DNA from: Congeria kusceri
Taxonomy: Eukaryota > Mollusca > Bivalvia > Myida > Dreissenidae
Reading direction: 5' to 3'
Length of the DNA: 64,000 bases
NCBI GenBank assembly: GCA_027627225.1
Contig: CM051036.1
Location: forward strand, 41,177,926 to 41,241,925
Both the position numbers and the translations under genes were made by a program. Shown in pieces: positions 23,379-34,428 of this stretch; position 1 is the first letter of the stretch, and every line of letters starts with the position of its first letter. Below the pieces are notes generated by a model. That model was given only the letters and a program-made list of their open reading frames with translations. It made no database searches and was not told where the DNA came from.

Positions 23379-23878
23379 AGAATATGTAATGATTCGCGCC
23401 ATTAACGACTTGCCCCATGTTTAATAACCACTCGCTCCATAGTATCGGTAGACATTAGGGGGTCAATGTCTACACTTTCGTCTGGTTGAGTAAATATAAA
23501 TAAAGACTCGAATTATTGTTTTGTTATGTTTGTTAAAGTTTAGAATCCAACAATTTAAAGTGTATTTATGTTTGTTTACACACTAACAGCAAGCTTATTT
23601 CAAAACAAAAGTTTTACCGCGAGCTTACCGATGACGTTAGTTTTCAAGATGGCTGCACGGTGCATTGAAAAACAGAATAATTTAAGGGCGAATACTTTAC
23701 TTTTAAACACAATTTCCAGTTGTTATTTTCGTGAAATTTATAGCATGTTATTGAAAGAAAATGTTTTGTTAGTTGTTTATTTGCTCCAAATATTTACTTA
23801 AAGGTTAAGTACCGCGCGAATACAGATGAACATATGGGGTGAGTCGTTATTAAACATGGGGCGAGTCGTTACATTACC
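23379..23878. mobile_element. foldback element with AACGACTCGCCCCATGTTTAA iterons
   Basis: Left arm 23391-23440 and right arm 23834-23871 are inverted copies (37 bp with four mismatches), each built from tandem repeats of AACGACTCGCCCCAT separated by GTTTAAT. Direct repeats CTGCGGCA (23371-23378) and CTGCGACA (23879-23886) flank it as an 8-bp duplication with one mismatch. The interior has no transposase. Its right half (about 23614-23829) resembles the 3' end of the pogo element at 27857-28087. Confidence 0.65.
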
Positions 23879-24006
23879 CTGCGACAGTAAGTTACCAATC
23901 AATATAGTTTTGGTTAGCAACGTTGAAACTGCATATAATATGTACTGAAATTTACCTTAAACACTACTATAAATGAAAAAACAACAAAACAATGTGTATA
24001 TAAATT

Positions 24007-25308
24007 GGAAGCAAGTCAAACCGGCCACAAGTGAAACCGGCCACAAAAAAAGTCAAACCGGCCACAAAAAAGTCAAACCGGCCTCATTCTGTGAGAAATG
24101 AAGTGAAACCGGCCACAAAAAAGTTAAACCGGCCACAAAAACGTTAAACCGGCCATACACAACATACACTTTATATTAGTTGTTAGTCGACCATAGTGCT
24201 AATAAGTGAAAAGGTTTCTATTAATAGGTGTGAAGTTTGGCTGTATTGTGTTTGAACATGAAATGCATGCGACACTTAATTTAATGCTTAAATTGCAAAA
24301 CAGGTCAAGCTAATTGTTGACTCTTTTAATCATGCTTTAATTAGTTTGGTAAGGTAGATTGTTGTCATCAGACTAACAACGATTTGGAAGGTAATATAAT
24401 AAATACAAGGCAAATAATGTACGGTACTTCAATTGTTATGGAACACACTTGTTAAATAATCTGACAATCAAAGTCAGTGCGGTAAAAATGAACTTATTAC
24501 AAATGCAAACATCGCATTTATTGGCAACAGCATGTAAATAGAAAACCGTGAATAACATTTATATATTAAATATTACATTCATATTACACATATATAAATT
24601 ATATATATTTTAGGGTGGCACCGGCGGTTGAACGTGAGAGCCGGTGTTGCGCCCCCATTCTACACGCTTGTACGTCTTCTGTACAGTGAGGCACTCGCTG
24701 TAGAATCCCAAGTGCGACTCGTGAGCGAGATGAAGTTGCGACGGCTTCAACGGAAGGCATACCGGAGTATGCAGGCCAGAATTTTCCAAGCCTGGGAAAG
24801 GTGATACATTAAATATAAGCGTTTGAATTTACATGCATCAAATTTGAATTTGTATTCGTTTAATTATCCATGCACTAAACTTGGATTTGTTTTCGTTGAA
24901 TTTTAATTAAAACATGCAAAATATACTAACGTACGCTATGGTTTTTTTTCCAGCTACCAGAGGAGAGAGCTGAGCGCCTCATCGCTACTAAAGAAAATTT
25001 CGTCGTTTGTGAAGCCAACGATGAGTAGAAGAGAAGAAGCCAACGACAGAGTAGAAGAGAAGAAGCCAAGCGAGTCAACATACATGAGACATATCAAAGT
25101 TATATATACATAGATGTATTGTCGTTTTTCATGGTCTAAAAATAAAATTAACACATTAAGTACTATAAAAATATATATAAAGCACACATTCATCAAGTCA
25201 TTGAGAGGATTAAAAACTGAGGCCGGTTTGACTTTTTTCCAAATCACTGTGTGGCCGGTTTGACTTTTTTATGGCCGGTTTAACCTGTGGCCGGTTTGAC
25301 TGTAATTC
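24007..25308. mobile_element. foldback MULE-like transposon with CAAACCGGCC iterons
   Basis: The left arm (24007-24160) carries seven copies of AAGTCAAACCGGCCAC or GTTAAACCGGCCAC in plus orientation. The right arm (25220-25300) carries four in inverse orientation (GTGGCCGGTTTGACTT). The direct repeat TATAAATT flanks the element at 23999-24006 and 25309-25316. Inside are two exons matching the C-terminus of a MULE-type transposase. The catalytic part is missing, so this is an internally deleted, non-autonomous copy of 1302 bp. The related solo end at 4105-4205 shows the family is repeated. Confidence 0.8.
24614..25113 (+). pseudogene. last two exons of a MULE-like transposase
   Basis: Exon 24614-24800 follows a TTTTAG acceptor and reads WHRRLNVRAGVAPPFYTLV near its start, ending at an AG/GTGATA donor in phase 2. 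Exon 24954-25113 follows TTTTTTTTCCAG, starts in the matching phase and ends at TAG. The WHxxLN...P.(F/L)(W/Y).L(I/V)..L pattern is found at the C-terminal end of eukaryotic MULE transposases. The second exon contains a 26-bp duplication (25024-25043 and 25050-25069) coding repeated RREE/VEEKKP strings, and an AATAAA follows at 25141. The DDE core and any zinc finger are absent, so this is a relic, although splice sites and frame are intact over the remaining part. Confidence 0.55.
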
Positions 25309-25492
25309 TATAAATTTACGAGTCCATCATTGTATGGGCTGGTTGCCACATTTACAAACGTGTGCGCCTTGAGGCCATTACTCATTTAGAATGATTACCA
25401 CAAACATTCTACGAAACTGATACATACTTAAATGATTGTGTTGACAGAATAAAATGACGAGTTGCCAATTTATGTTTTACATTTAAAGCATA

Positions 25493-28087
25493 GTCGCCAT
25501 CTGTATTCTCGTGGTATCTCTATTTCCGCGGTATTTGAAGTGCGCAACCTACGAGTTGTTTACATGTCAAAGTTCGTGACCTGTTTTCATTTCGCTGTCA
25601 AAAAAACAGTCTTATCTGTGATCATGATCAATATCTTAGTAAGTTGTGGTTGTTATCCATCACAAATCACATTTTTAACCAATATCTAACATATTTCCAA
25701 TCAACTTTTCAGTATTATATCTAAATTTTGACTTGTTTATCACTTCGTCTGCTCGCACTCTCGTCGCTTAACCTAATTCATATGCAAATTCAAGCTCCGC
25801 CCGTTACACTAAACTAAACACATCTAATAGGCTTCATCCCACTTAATTTTATAAAGGTTTTATTCTATCCCGACCACTTAATGTTATAAATTAAAAGGAA
25901 AAGCTCTATTAGGTAAGATTTTCAATTGTTTGATTAGTATTTGCAGAAACTTTCGCAGAGTGGTTCTGAGAAGCCCTATAACAAGAAAAAGGGCTTTTCA
26001 AGCTACACTCTCTGGGATGTCGGTGTATAGGGCAAGCAGGGTGTATGCTGTCCCAGAATCGACCCTCAGAGACAGAACTAGGCACAATGTGCCTCTGGAA
26101 TGTCGCTCAGGCCCCGTACGTCTATTCAGTGATGAGGAAGAAAAACTTCTTGTTGACCATATTATATACATGGCCAATATTGGATACGGATACACGATTG
26201 CCAATATCCAGATAATGGCAGCCGATTTTGCCCGATCCTTAGGAAAACCTGTCAAGGCTAGAGAAGGGCTTAGCCAGAGCTGGTTTTATGCTTTCCTGGG
26301 CAGGTGGGAACAATTGTGTCTCCACAGAAACTGGGCGTGGCCCGTGCAAAGTCTACATCCAAAGAAACAATCAGTAATTACTTTTGTGAATTAGGAAATG
26401 TTCTTAATGACCACAATTTGTTGAAATCTCCAGAGAGAATTTATAATGTGGACGAATCTGGGTTGTCAACTGAACGTACACCCCCTAAGATTGTATGTGC
26501 CAAGGATGCTGTTGCCCAAGCAGTAACATCGCCCAGGACGAAAAATGTTACTGTTATTGGGGCTGCAAATGCGCTCGGTAACCACGTGCCACCCTTTTAT
26601 ATATTTCCCGGGAAAAGGTGGTCAGATGCACTACTTGAAGGTGCTGCTCCAGGGTCGGCAGGTGGGATGTCTGATAGTGGATGGATAAACGGGGCTTTTT
26701 GAGCACTATTTATCGGAGCATTTTGCAAGTATGTAAAGCTTGAGAAAAATGGCCCACCGACCCTCATATTGTACGATGGACACAAGTCCTATTTGTCTTT
26801 ATCCCTTACACAATAGGCCAAAGAGAACAATGTAGTTTTGTTCATACTACCTCCGCACTCTAGCCCCTTGATGTTGTATTTGGCCCTCTAACAAAATACT
26901 ATTTCCATGAATGCAATGCATATATGCATAGTAACCTAGGGGTTTGTATCACCAGATATGAAGTTGCCAAACTCACAGCTCGACCGTATTCTAAAGCCTT
27001 TTCGCCTGAAAATATTGTATCAGCCTTTCGAAAATCGGGAATATATCCATTTGACAGTGAAATGATTTCAGAAATACAGACTGCTCCATCACTTATTTAC
27101 GTGCCTCAAGCTGTGGAAGAAGACGCAGAGAATATTATATTGACGCAGCCATCCTGTGAAATTGCATCACGCATTGAACAACAGAACTCAAACACTGCAC
27201 AACGTTTCCTTGAAAGCAGAACAATAACAGATGTTGTTGAGAGGCCTAAAAAGAAATTTATTCCACCTATTAAAGTGACTGGAAACCTGATGTCAGACAA
27301 AAATACGGACATTCTTAAAAGTTTTCATGAAAAGAGGACTTTAGATAACACGAAAAAGGCGGACAGTGCAAACAAATTGGCTTCATCCACAAACATCCCC
27401 CAACAAAGGTCTCTAATGACATCACCAAAGCCATCAACATCAGCATTACCAATACATTCAGACAGTCCAGCAGATGTTCTGTCGTCCCCTGATGACGAAA
27501 ATTCTGTGGGTGACGAGTGCTGCTGCACATGTAGACAGAGTTTTCCACCACAGCTCGAAGGATGTCCTTACGTGAAGATCATAAAATGGGGTCAATGTGA
27601 TGCATGTGGTCACTGGGTACATTTAACAAACTGCACACATGTAAAAATGTTGAGGAGAGGTAGCACCTTCAGGCGTGTCCACTGCCCAGAAGAGTAATAT
27701 TAGGACAGTGGTGCAGTTCACATAATAGTTAACCTGTTAATGTTCCTGTTTAATAACAATTTTAGTGTTCTTTAGTAACTGTTAATGTTCCAGTCAATGG
27801 GACTTCTGTGCAGATTTTCAATATTGACTGTGATTTAGTGTCATGAAGCCTGTTGACCTACTTACCGCGAGAATAGCAATATGGCGTCGCACACCACATC
27901 AGTGGACAGGACTGGGAGATAACGTCGCCACACACAATATAAATACTATGTTTTAATAAAATTTAACTACATTTCAATGGAGTAGTAATTTATTATGGTG
28001 AAGAAGTCCAGAATTCCTGGAGTAAGTATGTGTTTCAAATAATATTTTGATCTGAATGTTAAATACCGCGAGAATACAGATGACCAG
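25493..28087. mobile_element. pogo/Tigger-type DNA transposon (2.6 kb)
   Basis: The left end GTCGCCATCTGTATTCTCG (25493) faces the right end CGAGAATACAGATGACCAG (28087), with TA on both sides (25491-25492 and 28088-28089), as expected for Tc1/mariner/pogo insertion. Subterminal copies of (AAA)TACCGCG(A/G)(G/A)AA occur at both ends (near 25517 and 27862). The coding part between is a broken pogo-family transposase. Confidence 0.75.
25930..27697 (+). pseudogene. pogo/Tigger-family transposase, frameshifted
   Basis: The first frame (to about 26320) has an N-terminal helix-turn-helix, GMSVYRASRVYAVPESTLRD, then a CENP-B-type region with GLSQSWFYAFLGRW. After a frameshift near 26320 the frame reads PQKLGVARAKSTSKE and the first catalytic block IYNVDESGL. 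Further shifts and a TAG lie between 26700 and 26900. The second block LILYDGHKS (about 26767) and the third aspartate region DVVFGPL (about 26870) can still be read, but in different frames, with a short deletion in the LPPHSS block. The last frame (26924-27697) ends with a cysteine/histidine-rich module (CCCTCRQSF, CDACGHWVH, HCPEE) resembling a PHD-type finger. At least four lesions make it inactive. Confidence 0.85.
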
Positions 28088-28373
28088 TATAAATGGCAAA
28101 TGTTTAACTAAGGGAAGTAAGAGGTACTATTATACCTAGGAGGCTAGGAGACCGTTTCAATAAGCTATAGTATCGTAACCGTTACAATATCGCAACTCGG
28201 GTATTTACGATTGAAGTTACAGTTCTAGTAAACCGTTTCAACAATACCCTCGTAAATAGCCTCGTAAAACGCTCTCGCAATCTACGATTTCTTTACTGTC
28301 GAATCCGTTTTCTTTGGGTTAATTATGTAAAAGTATAAACATCCGGTTACAGTTATGTTCGTCTGCTGCACAA

Positions 28374-29275
28374 ATGACATCAAAAAGCAATGTTAGTAGA
28401 TCAAAAAATTGGAGTGATGCGGAGATGGAGGTGCTGGCAACAACTCTTAAACTGAATTACAATGAACTATTCGGAAAATTGTCGTCGACAGTTTCCTCTC
28501 ATGATAAAAAATCATTGTGGGATAAAGTCGCTGAAAAGTAAGTAACTGGACTAAGTGTTATATGGCTATTAGATATGAAAGTTCGATATTTTATTGTTAA
28601 AATAAGGATTGGATTGCAAATGATTTGGTGGATTTGTCAGTGGAGTTATTAACAATTATAACATACCAGTGCATGATACAGGAGGTAGCGTAACTCTTGA
28701 ATGTCTCAGTGAGTCTCTTACGTGTTTGTTTTTGTCTATTTATATTCTTCAGGTTGTGTTTTTTTTCAACTATTTGCACGTTTCATGCAAATAAATTGCT
28801 TTATTCGAAACACACAAAATTATAAAACAACACAATTTTAGAACAACATAACAATTAACAGTATAATTAACTCATGTTTCAGCCAGTACGATTGAACAGA
28901 AGCCAAGTGAAACACATAAGAAGTCATCAAAAAGTAAGTTTTGAAAATAAAAGTACAACAGGTGATAATTGATATATATAAAAAAGGAACTTTGAAATAA
29001 TCTATATGAATTAATTGAGTTGAACAAGTATTAATTCTAAACCCATGTATGCATTGTAAATTTCTATTACGAGTTTTCTTGTTTAAACATGTATTATAAA
29101 TGTCATTGCAGGATCCTTTGATGAAACTTTGTTGGAAAATCAGAAGAGAATGATGGACAGTCTGGAGAGTATCCAAGCATCGTTGGCTGCCATAGTGGAT
29201 TTAAAAAAACAAAAATTATCATTAATGGCTGCCAACAAGGTCAGTGACCTTATGTCAGAAATATTTGAGCCTTGA
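28374..29275 (+). CDS. Harbinger Myb/SANT-like DNA-binding protein
   Basis: Three exons join in frame: 28374-28537 (GTAAGT donor), 28887-28933 (acceptor CCAG, donor GTAAGT) and 29112-29275 (TGA). They encode 124 residues. The N-terminal part KNWSDAEMEVLATTLKLNY...LFGKL...KKSLWDKVAEK matches the Myb/SANT-like trihelix domain of the second protein of animal Harbinger elements, which in studied cases brings the transposase to the nucleus and to the element ends. The C-terminal exon is helical (LLENQKRMMDSLESIQASLAAIV) and may mediate interaction. An earlier AG at 28881-28882 would put a stop in frame, so the CCAG acceptor is preferred. No disabling change is seen. Transcribed towards the transposase gene inside the same element. 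Confidence 0.8.
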
Positions 29276-29316
29276 AATCAAGCAAGCGTTATATTACTAC
29301 TGACCTTGTTGGCAGA
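29229..29316. repeat. 17-bp perfect inverted repeat at the Myb-gene stop
   Basis: CTGCCAACAAGGTCAGT at 29229-29245 is mirrored exactly at 29300-29316. The stop codon TGA (29273-29275) lies in the 54-base loop. It could form an RNA hairpin at the 3' end of the message, but no function is demonstrated. Confidence 0.8.
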
Positions 29317-29876
29317 CGTAGTTGGCTTTTTTTTGTAAATAACGGCAGTTTAGTCACTTTAAACATTTACAAAAAAAAGAATACTTGTGAACAATTCCTT
29401 TTAATTACACAGTTGATACCACTATCTTAACAGTATCAATGTGTATAGGCTTGTACCAACATTTATTAATGAATAACAATGCTCTTAAAATAATTTAAGA
29501 AAATCTAGGACTGGCAAACTTTAAGTTATAATTAATTGGCACAAGTTCTAATCAACGCAAGTGACGTTTATTTGACTAAAAACTGTTTCTTATTGACATC
29601 ACTTATTAGGTCATTTAAATATCACAATAGCTGTTTGTGATGCAGTTAAAACCCTTGAAGGTTAAATTTAATATGTTAAATATCAAGAGCGTAAACTGGT
29701 CATAGAAGTGAATTTTAAATAATAAATCAGGTGCCATAACTATGTATTTCGTGCTTATTTGATAAGTCATGAAACTGTGGTAATATATTACAACCTTAAA
29801 CATTTGAATCAACTTTTAAGATTTTTTAAGAGATCCTAAACAGCTCAAATGGGTAATGTAAGATAACTGACCGACA

Positions 29877-32800
29877 TTAGTAAACCAATATACCCCACCA
29901 TCTTCTATGGGGGCATAATGTAATTTGACTAGAGTGACAATCATCATTCAACACAGTCGTCCAACAATGACATTTCTTGTCGGTGCCGTCATTGCCATCA
30001 GCAGGTCTATTTGACGCATCATCTTCATCATCATCAGCATCAATAATTAAGGTTGGATCCTGTATGTTTTGATATAAACAAAAGTTGTGCAAATGCATGC
30101 ATGCACATACAATTTGTGCACACTTAACAGGTGTGAACGGCAGACAGCCTCCTGTCTTGTGTAGGCATCTGAAATATGAAATAACATTTTTGCAAAAATA
30201 AAAATGATCTATTAATTCTCAAACATTAAATGTACCTTGTTTTATTTATTGTTTAATTACAATTGACATGTGTTAATTTTATTTTTAATTGGGTGTTATG
30301 AAATAAGTAAGTAACATTTATTGCCAACAATGAATACATTTGTTACTGTGATACATATTGTGAAACACTATGAAAAAGAAAAATGACATATACATTGTAT
30401 TTTGTAATTTTATTGTATATTAATCCTGTATATTTCCATACAGTAACATAACTGAGTATTTCAATGTGATCTCTGTTGATCAAATGGGATTCATTGCATA
30501 AGTGATTGTTTGTTCAATGATGTATTGAAAAAAAAATGTTTACATATTATTCGTAACATCAATACAAGATTGAATTCATTTAACCTGAATCTGCTTTTCA
30601 ATACTCCAAAGGCTCTCTCCACAACTACTCTCCCTCGTTTGTGAGAAGTGTTGAATCTCATCTGTGGTGGATTTTGCGGTGTGGCAAACGGAGTGAGGCA
30701 GTAACGCCGCAGAGTGTATCCACTGTCTGCCAACAAATGGCCCACATCATTCCTCTCGAGATATTCCTGAATGGAGCAACATTCTGTTGTTGAATATGCA
30801 AGAATTGTATCAATGTAACATGTTGTGTAAGGATGTATACATGTATATGATACATAGTCTAATGACATAGCAGGATATGATTAGTTATGACGTATTCAGA
30901 TAGTGTAATATTACATATATGAATACAGACCATCTGTTGAGAAGTTCAGGTTGTATGCAAGTATATTAACTGCCTTATTAACAAAAATAGAAACTGGCAT
31001 ATTTAAATGTTAAATAGAATTTTAATGTTTTGTATAACATTTAGGCAACAAACCAACAATACCTTTAGACCACAACCTTCAAACACGAATGAATCGTGAC
31101 TTGACCCGGGGTATGTAGACACTACATTCAGGAATCTGAAATGCCAATTATATTTTTTAAACATGACTTGTGACACAGTTGCAAATAATTATTTCATTAG
31201 CTTTTTCACATAGAATTAATAAGTACATGATACAAAAGCAACGCCTCTCTGATGTGCCGCCTCTCTGACGGGCCGGTATCATGTTGAATTCCATAGGGAA
31301 GTACATCACATGATTTATACACTTAATTATTAAGTTATATGAGAATAAAACTAATAAATCTGTAAAAATCATCAAAGGAGATCATCCAGCTCCACTTGGT
31401 GACGGCTTCATTTAAATTTCTATACAAATCTGAAAGTGGCTGTTACAAAATAATGCAGTCGCGAATGATATAATTTATAATTGTTACAACTTGAACAAGT
31501 CAGATGAATTGAACGAAGGTAATATTGGGATAAATATTTGTGTTCTCATCAAATATTATATCAATGTATTAACCATTTTATCCTCAGATAATTGTTGTAT
31601 TTTACATTAACTACATACCCAGGGCTTTCATTAACTTTTGAATTCAGGAAGTTTGAACTTCCTAGCCTCTGATTTTGGCAGTTTTGCTCATAATTTTTGG
31701 AAGGTTTGTCAGTATTGCGCGACATATGTACGAAATGTAATTAAGTATAAAACTCGAGGTTTGTTTAAGGTCATTTCTTTTTCATCAGGTGTTTATAATA
31801 TGCCAATTTAATTACTTAAAGAGGTATACATTGAGATGAACAACACTTCAGTTTTTCATCAAACTTGGTCATCTTTACATGACGAAACTTCCATGGCTTC
31901 AATTTTGGAAGTCCCGTTACAAAAACTGGGAGTAAATTACTCCTAAACTTCCCTTAATGAAAGCCCTGAATACCGAACTGTTATTATACAAAAATTACCT
32001 TAATTCAGAATCAACAACTCCTTGCACATTCAATGCATGATACCCCTTCTGACAAACAAACACTTCTTCGTGCTCTTTTGGAGCTATTATTGGTATCAAC
32101 GTACCATCCACTGCACCCAGAACATTTGGTAGGTCACACAGCCTAAAGAAGCCCACCTTCACACGTGTCTGCTCTTCTAGATCAACTGGAAAACTGCAGA
32201 ACAAATACCAAAATGTTAAGTTCAGTAAAAAGTGTTCTGTCCACAGAGTGGCAAATAACACAATATTTTTTCCTCATAAAAAAAAAAATTAATTTCAATT
32301 ATCATAAAACTAAGCGAAATAATTAACATTTATGACAAAAAAATTAACGTTGTTGAAAAATGTTGAAAAATACAAATAAATAGTTTATGAAACATTTGTT
32401 AATGTTTAAATAATTTGTTTTAATATATATTAACGCATAAAACATAAATCATTTGGGAAAATGTTTATTACAATGTACTAGTTTGAGCAAACCGTTTGTT
32501 ATTTTATATCTCTGTGCTTTATGGTCTGAGTACTGGAGAAAACAAATCTTTGGATTAATTTTTCCATATCATGTTTGTTTGGTGAGGCAAAAAAAAAAAA
32601 TGCTTGTTTCAGGTTACATGACACCCCCAACAATAGGGTAGATTGTGGGGATTATATTATTACTATTATTTATGTGACAAACTAAATAACATGTTCTAAG
32701 GTCATTGAATTATAAAGGTTTGGTCACAAAAATTGAAACATTTACTTTTTCTTTACACCTTAGTCTAGCTGCTAATATACAAGTTTGATGAAACACATGA

Positions 32801-34301
32801 TTAGAATTGCATTTTGAAATGGCCTATTATAGTAAAGTGTCTAGCTGATACAGTTAATTTAGTAACCAAATGGACAACGATCAAAATGAAAGAAGAGCGA
32901 GCTTTTATATAACCCAATATATATATAAAGTGTCGTCCCGAATTAGTCTGTGCAGTCCGCACATGCTAATCTTGGTTGTCACTTTCCGCCTACAGTGGAT
33001 TTATATTAATGATAAGACTTCCTTGAAACAGAACATACAATAAAAGAGAAAAGTTCTGTCCCAGATCAGCGTATGCAAACTGCACAGTCTGATATGGTAC
33101 GACACTTTAAGCACATGCATTAAGCCCGGTTTTCCCATGACACGTCTCATATATATATATTAAACAAGTGTGTTCAATGCCACCACTAGATCAGTGTGGT
33201 TGAATTATTTCAGTTTTACAGACAAATTGATAAAAAGAAATACAAATACCATATGCTGATCATTCATCTGTTGACGGCTCTGACAAACGCATGTAATATG
33301 CGCGATACAGATGAACGGCTGATGCCGTGTATGTCTGCTAGCTCAGAATAGAAATTCCCTTTGGCCAAGAACCTTAACCTAATGAGTACCTGCAAGAGAG
33401 TATGAAAATGTAAAAAAAATATATATACAAATGCAATATGACAACAATCATCACTATCATTAAAGCATGATGAAACAACAAATCCAGTTTCGAGTAATAA
33501 AATTTCCCCATTTTACTATTATTCAGCCATTAACAATCAAACATAACAATAACCCAAAATCCCAAGGTTATTTATAATAACCTGATTTGTTGGTCATGTG
33601 AACGGATCATAGCATTGTGGAAAAACACAAATACAACTTACAGTCATGACGAAATTTAGAGCGTACATCTATAAACATTATACCAATGTAGAATTCTTTC
33701 CATCACATATCCGAACACAAAATTATCCGAAATCCATCCAGTGCAGAAAGAGGCCAACAGACGCCTTAATCATTTCGTAAAAAAATGATTAGAGCAACGG
33801 AGGGCACAATATCATCAAGTGCTGTAGAACAATAGCAGATTTTTTATAATGTAAGTAATTCACAAAAAGATTTTTAATCAAATATCAACACTGTAAATCC
33901 CAAAATTAAATAAGTCCGAAGAAAACTAAAGGGCAGTAACTGGAGTACACTATTGATCGGAAAGTAAAATATAAAGAGAAAAGTAACCGCGATCTACTGA
34001 CATTTAGAAGAACATGGAGTACCATGGACTCTGTAATCGAAATTTGTGGAGTTTTTTTTACCTTTGTTTCCACAGAGATTGCTCGTCCTCGAACTGTCTG
34101 TGGCTCTATATCACGCCTCACAAGTTCTACTATTTCACGGACACTCACTTTGCTAAAACGATATCGGGACATAAAGACATCATCCGGAATATCGTCTAAC
34201 AAAAGACGGTGCGAAAACCGTCTTACCCTCCGTCTTCGTACAACATAGCCGGCATCCATTTTGTTTATAACGTCATTACGAGTGCTTGTTACGTCTCGCA
34301 T
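29877..34301 (-). CDS. HARBI1-like Harbinger transposase, one in-frame stop
   Basis: Six minus-strand exons join in phase: 34301-34062, 33389-33250, 32193-31999, 31135-31063, 30766-30585, 30168-29877, about 373 codons (HARBI1 is about 350). Exon 2 has a helix-turn-helix (DIHGISRSSVSRIL). The DDE residues are all present: GAVDGTLIPI (exon 3), TYPGSSHDSF (exon 4) and VVERAFGVLKSRFR (exon 5). Exon 6 continues CLHKTGG...CAQIVCACMHLHNF, the usual end of the fold, then an acidic tail. Two starts are possible: ATG at 34301 or, in better context (AACAAAATGG), 14 codons later. The only lesion is TGA at 33264-33266 in exon 2, where CGA or TGG could have stood. If real it kills this copy, unless that exon end is spliced differently. 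Confidence 0.85.
31621..31967. mobile_element. 347-bp MITE nested in a Harbinger transposase intron
   Basis: AGGGCTTTCATTAA at 31621-31634 is mirrored by TTAATGAAAGCCCT at 31954-31967. ATACC occurs just outside both ends and may be target duplication. It lies between transposase exons 31999-32193 and 31063-31135, so it inserted after, or was carried by, the Harbinger element. Confidence 0.75.
32930..33150. mobile_element. copy of the palindromic GTGGGAAAACCGG repeat
   Basis: AAAGTGTCGTCCC, TGTGCAGTCCGCACA, GTCACTTTCCGCC and the closing CCCGGTTTTCCCATGAC are present in the same order as in the copy at 45065-45325, but diverged and with the left tip missing. Flanked by (AT)n and located in an intron of the Harbinger transposase. 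Confidence 0.7.
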
Positions 34302-34428
34302 ACTTACGAGAGGATTCTACGATATCGTAAATTACGATGATTTATTGAAACGCAAAATGATAAGTTGCGAGAGTCGCAACTGGTTTACGAGTCGTAACTT
34401 ACTTACGAGGGCTTATTGAAACGGTCCC

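Larger units (their letters stand above)
28149..34428. mobile_element. PIF/Harbinger DNA transposon carrying both genes
   Basis: The inverted ends GACCGTTTCAATAAGC (28150-28165) and GCTTATTGAAACGGTC (34411-34426) bound a 6.3-kb element. Near both ends many TCGTAA/TTACGA motifs cluster (about 28170-28290 and 34300-34410), plausible transposase-binding sites. The two Harbinger proteins are encoded convergently: a Myb/SANT-like protein on the plus strand and a HARBI1-like DDE transposase on the minus strand. The introns contain two nested repeats (31621-31967 and about 32930-33150). The exact target duplication could not be decided; AGG occurs on both sides. Confidence 0.88.
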
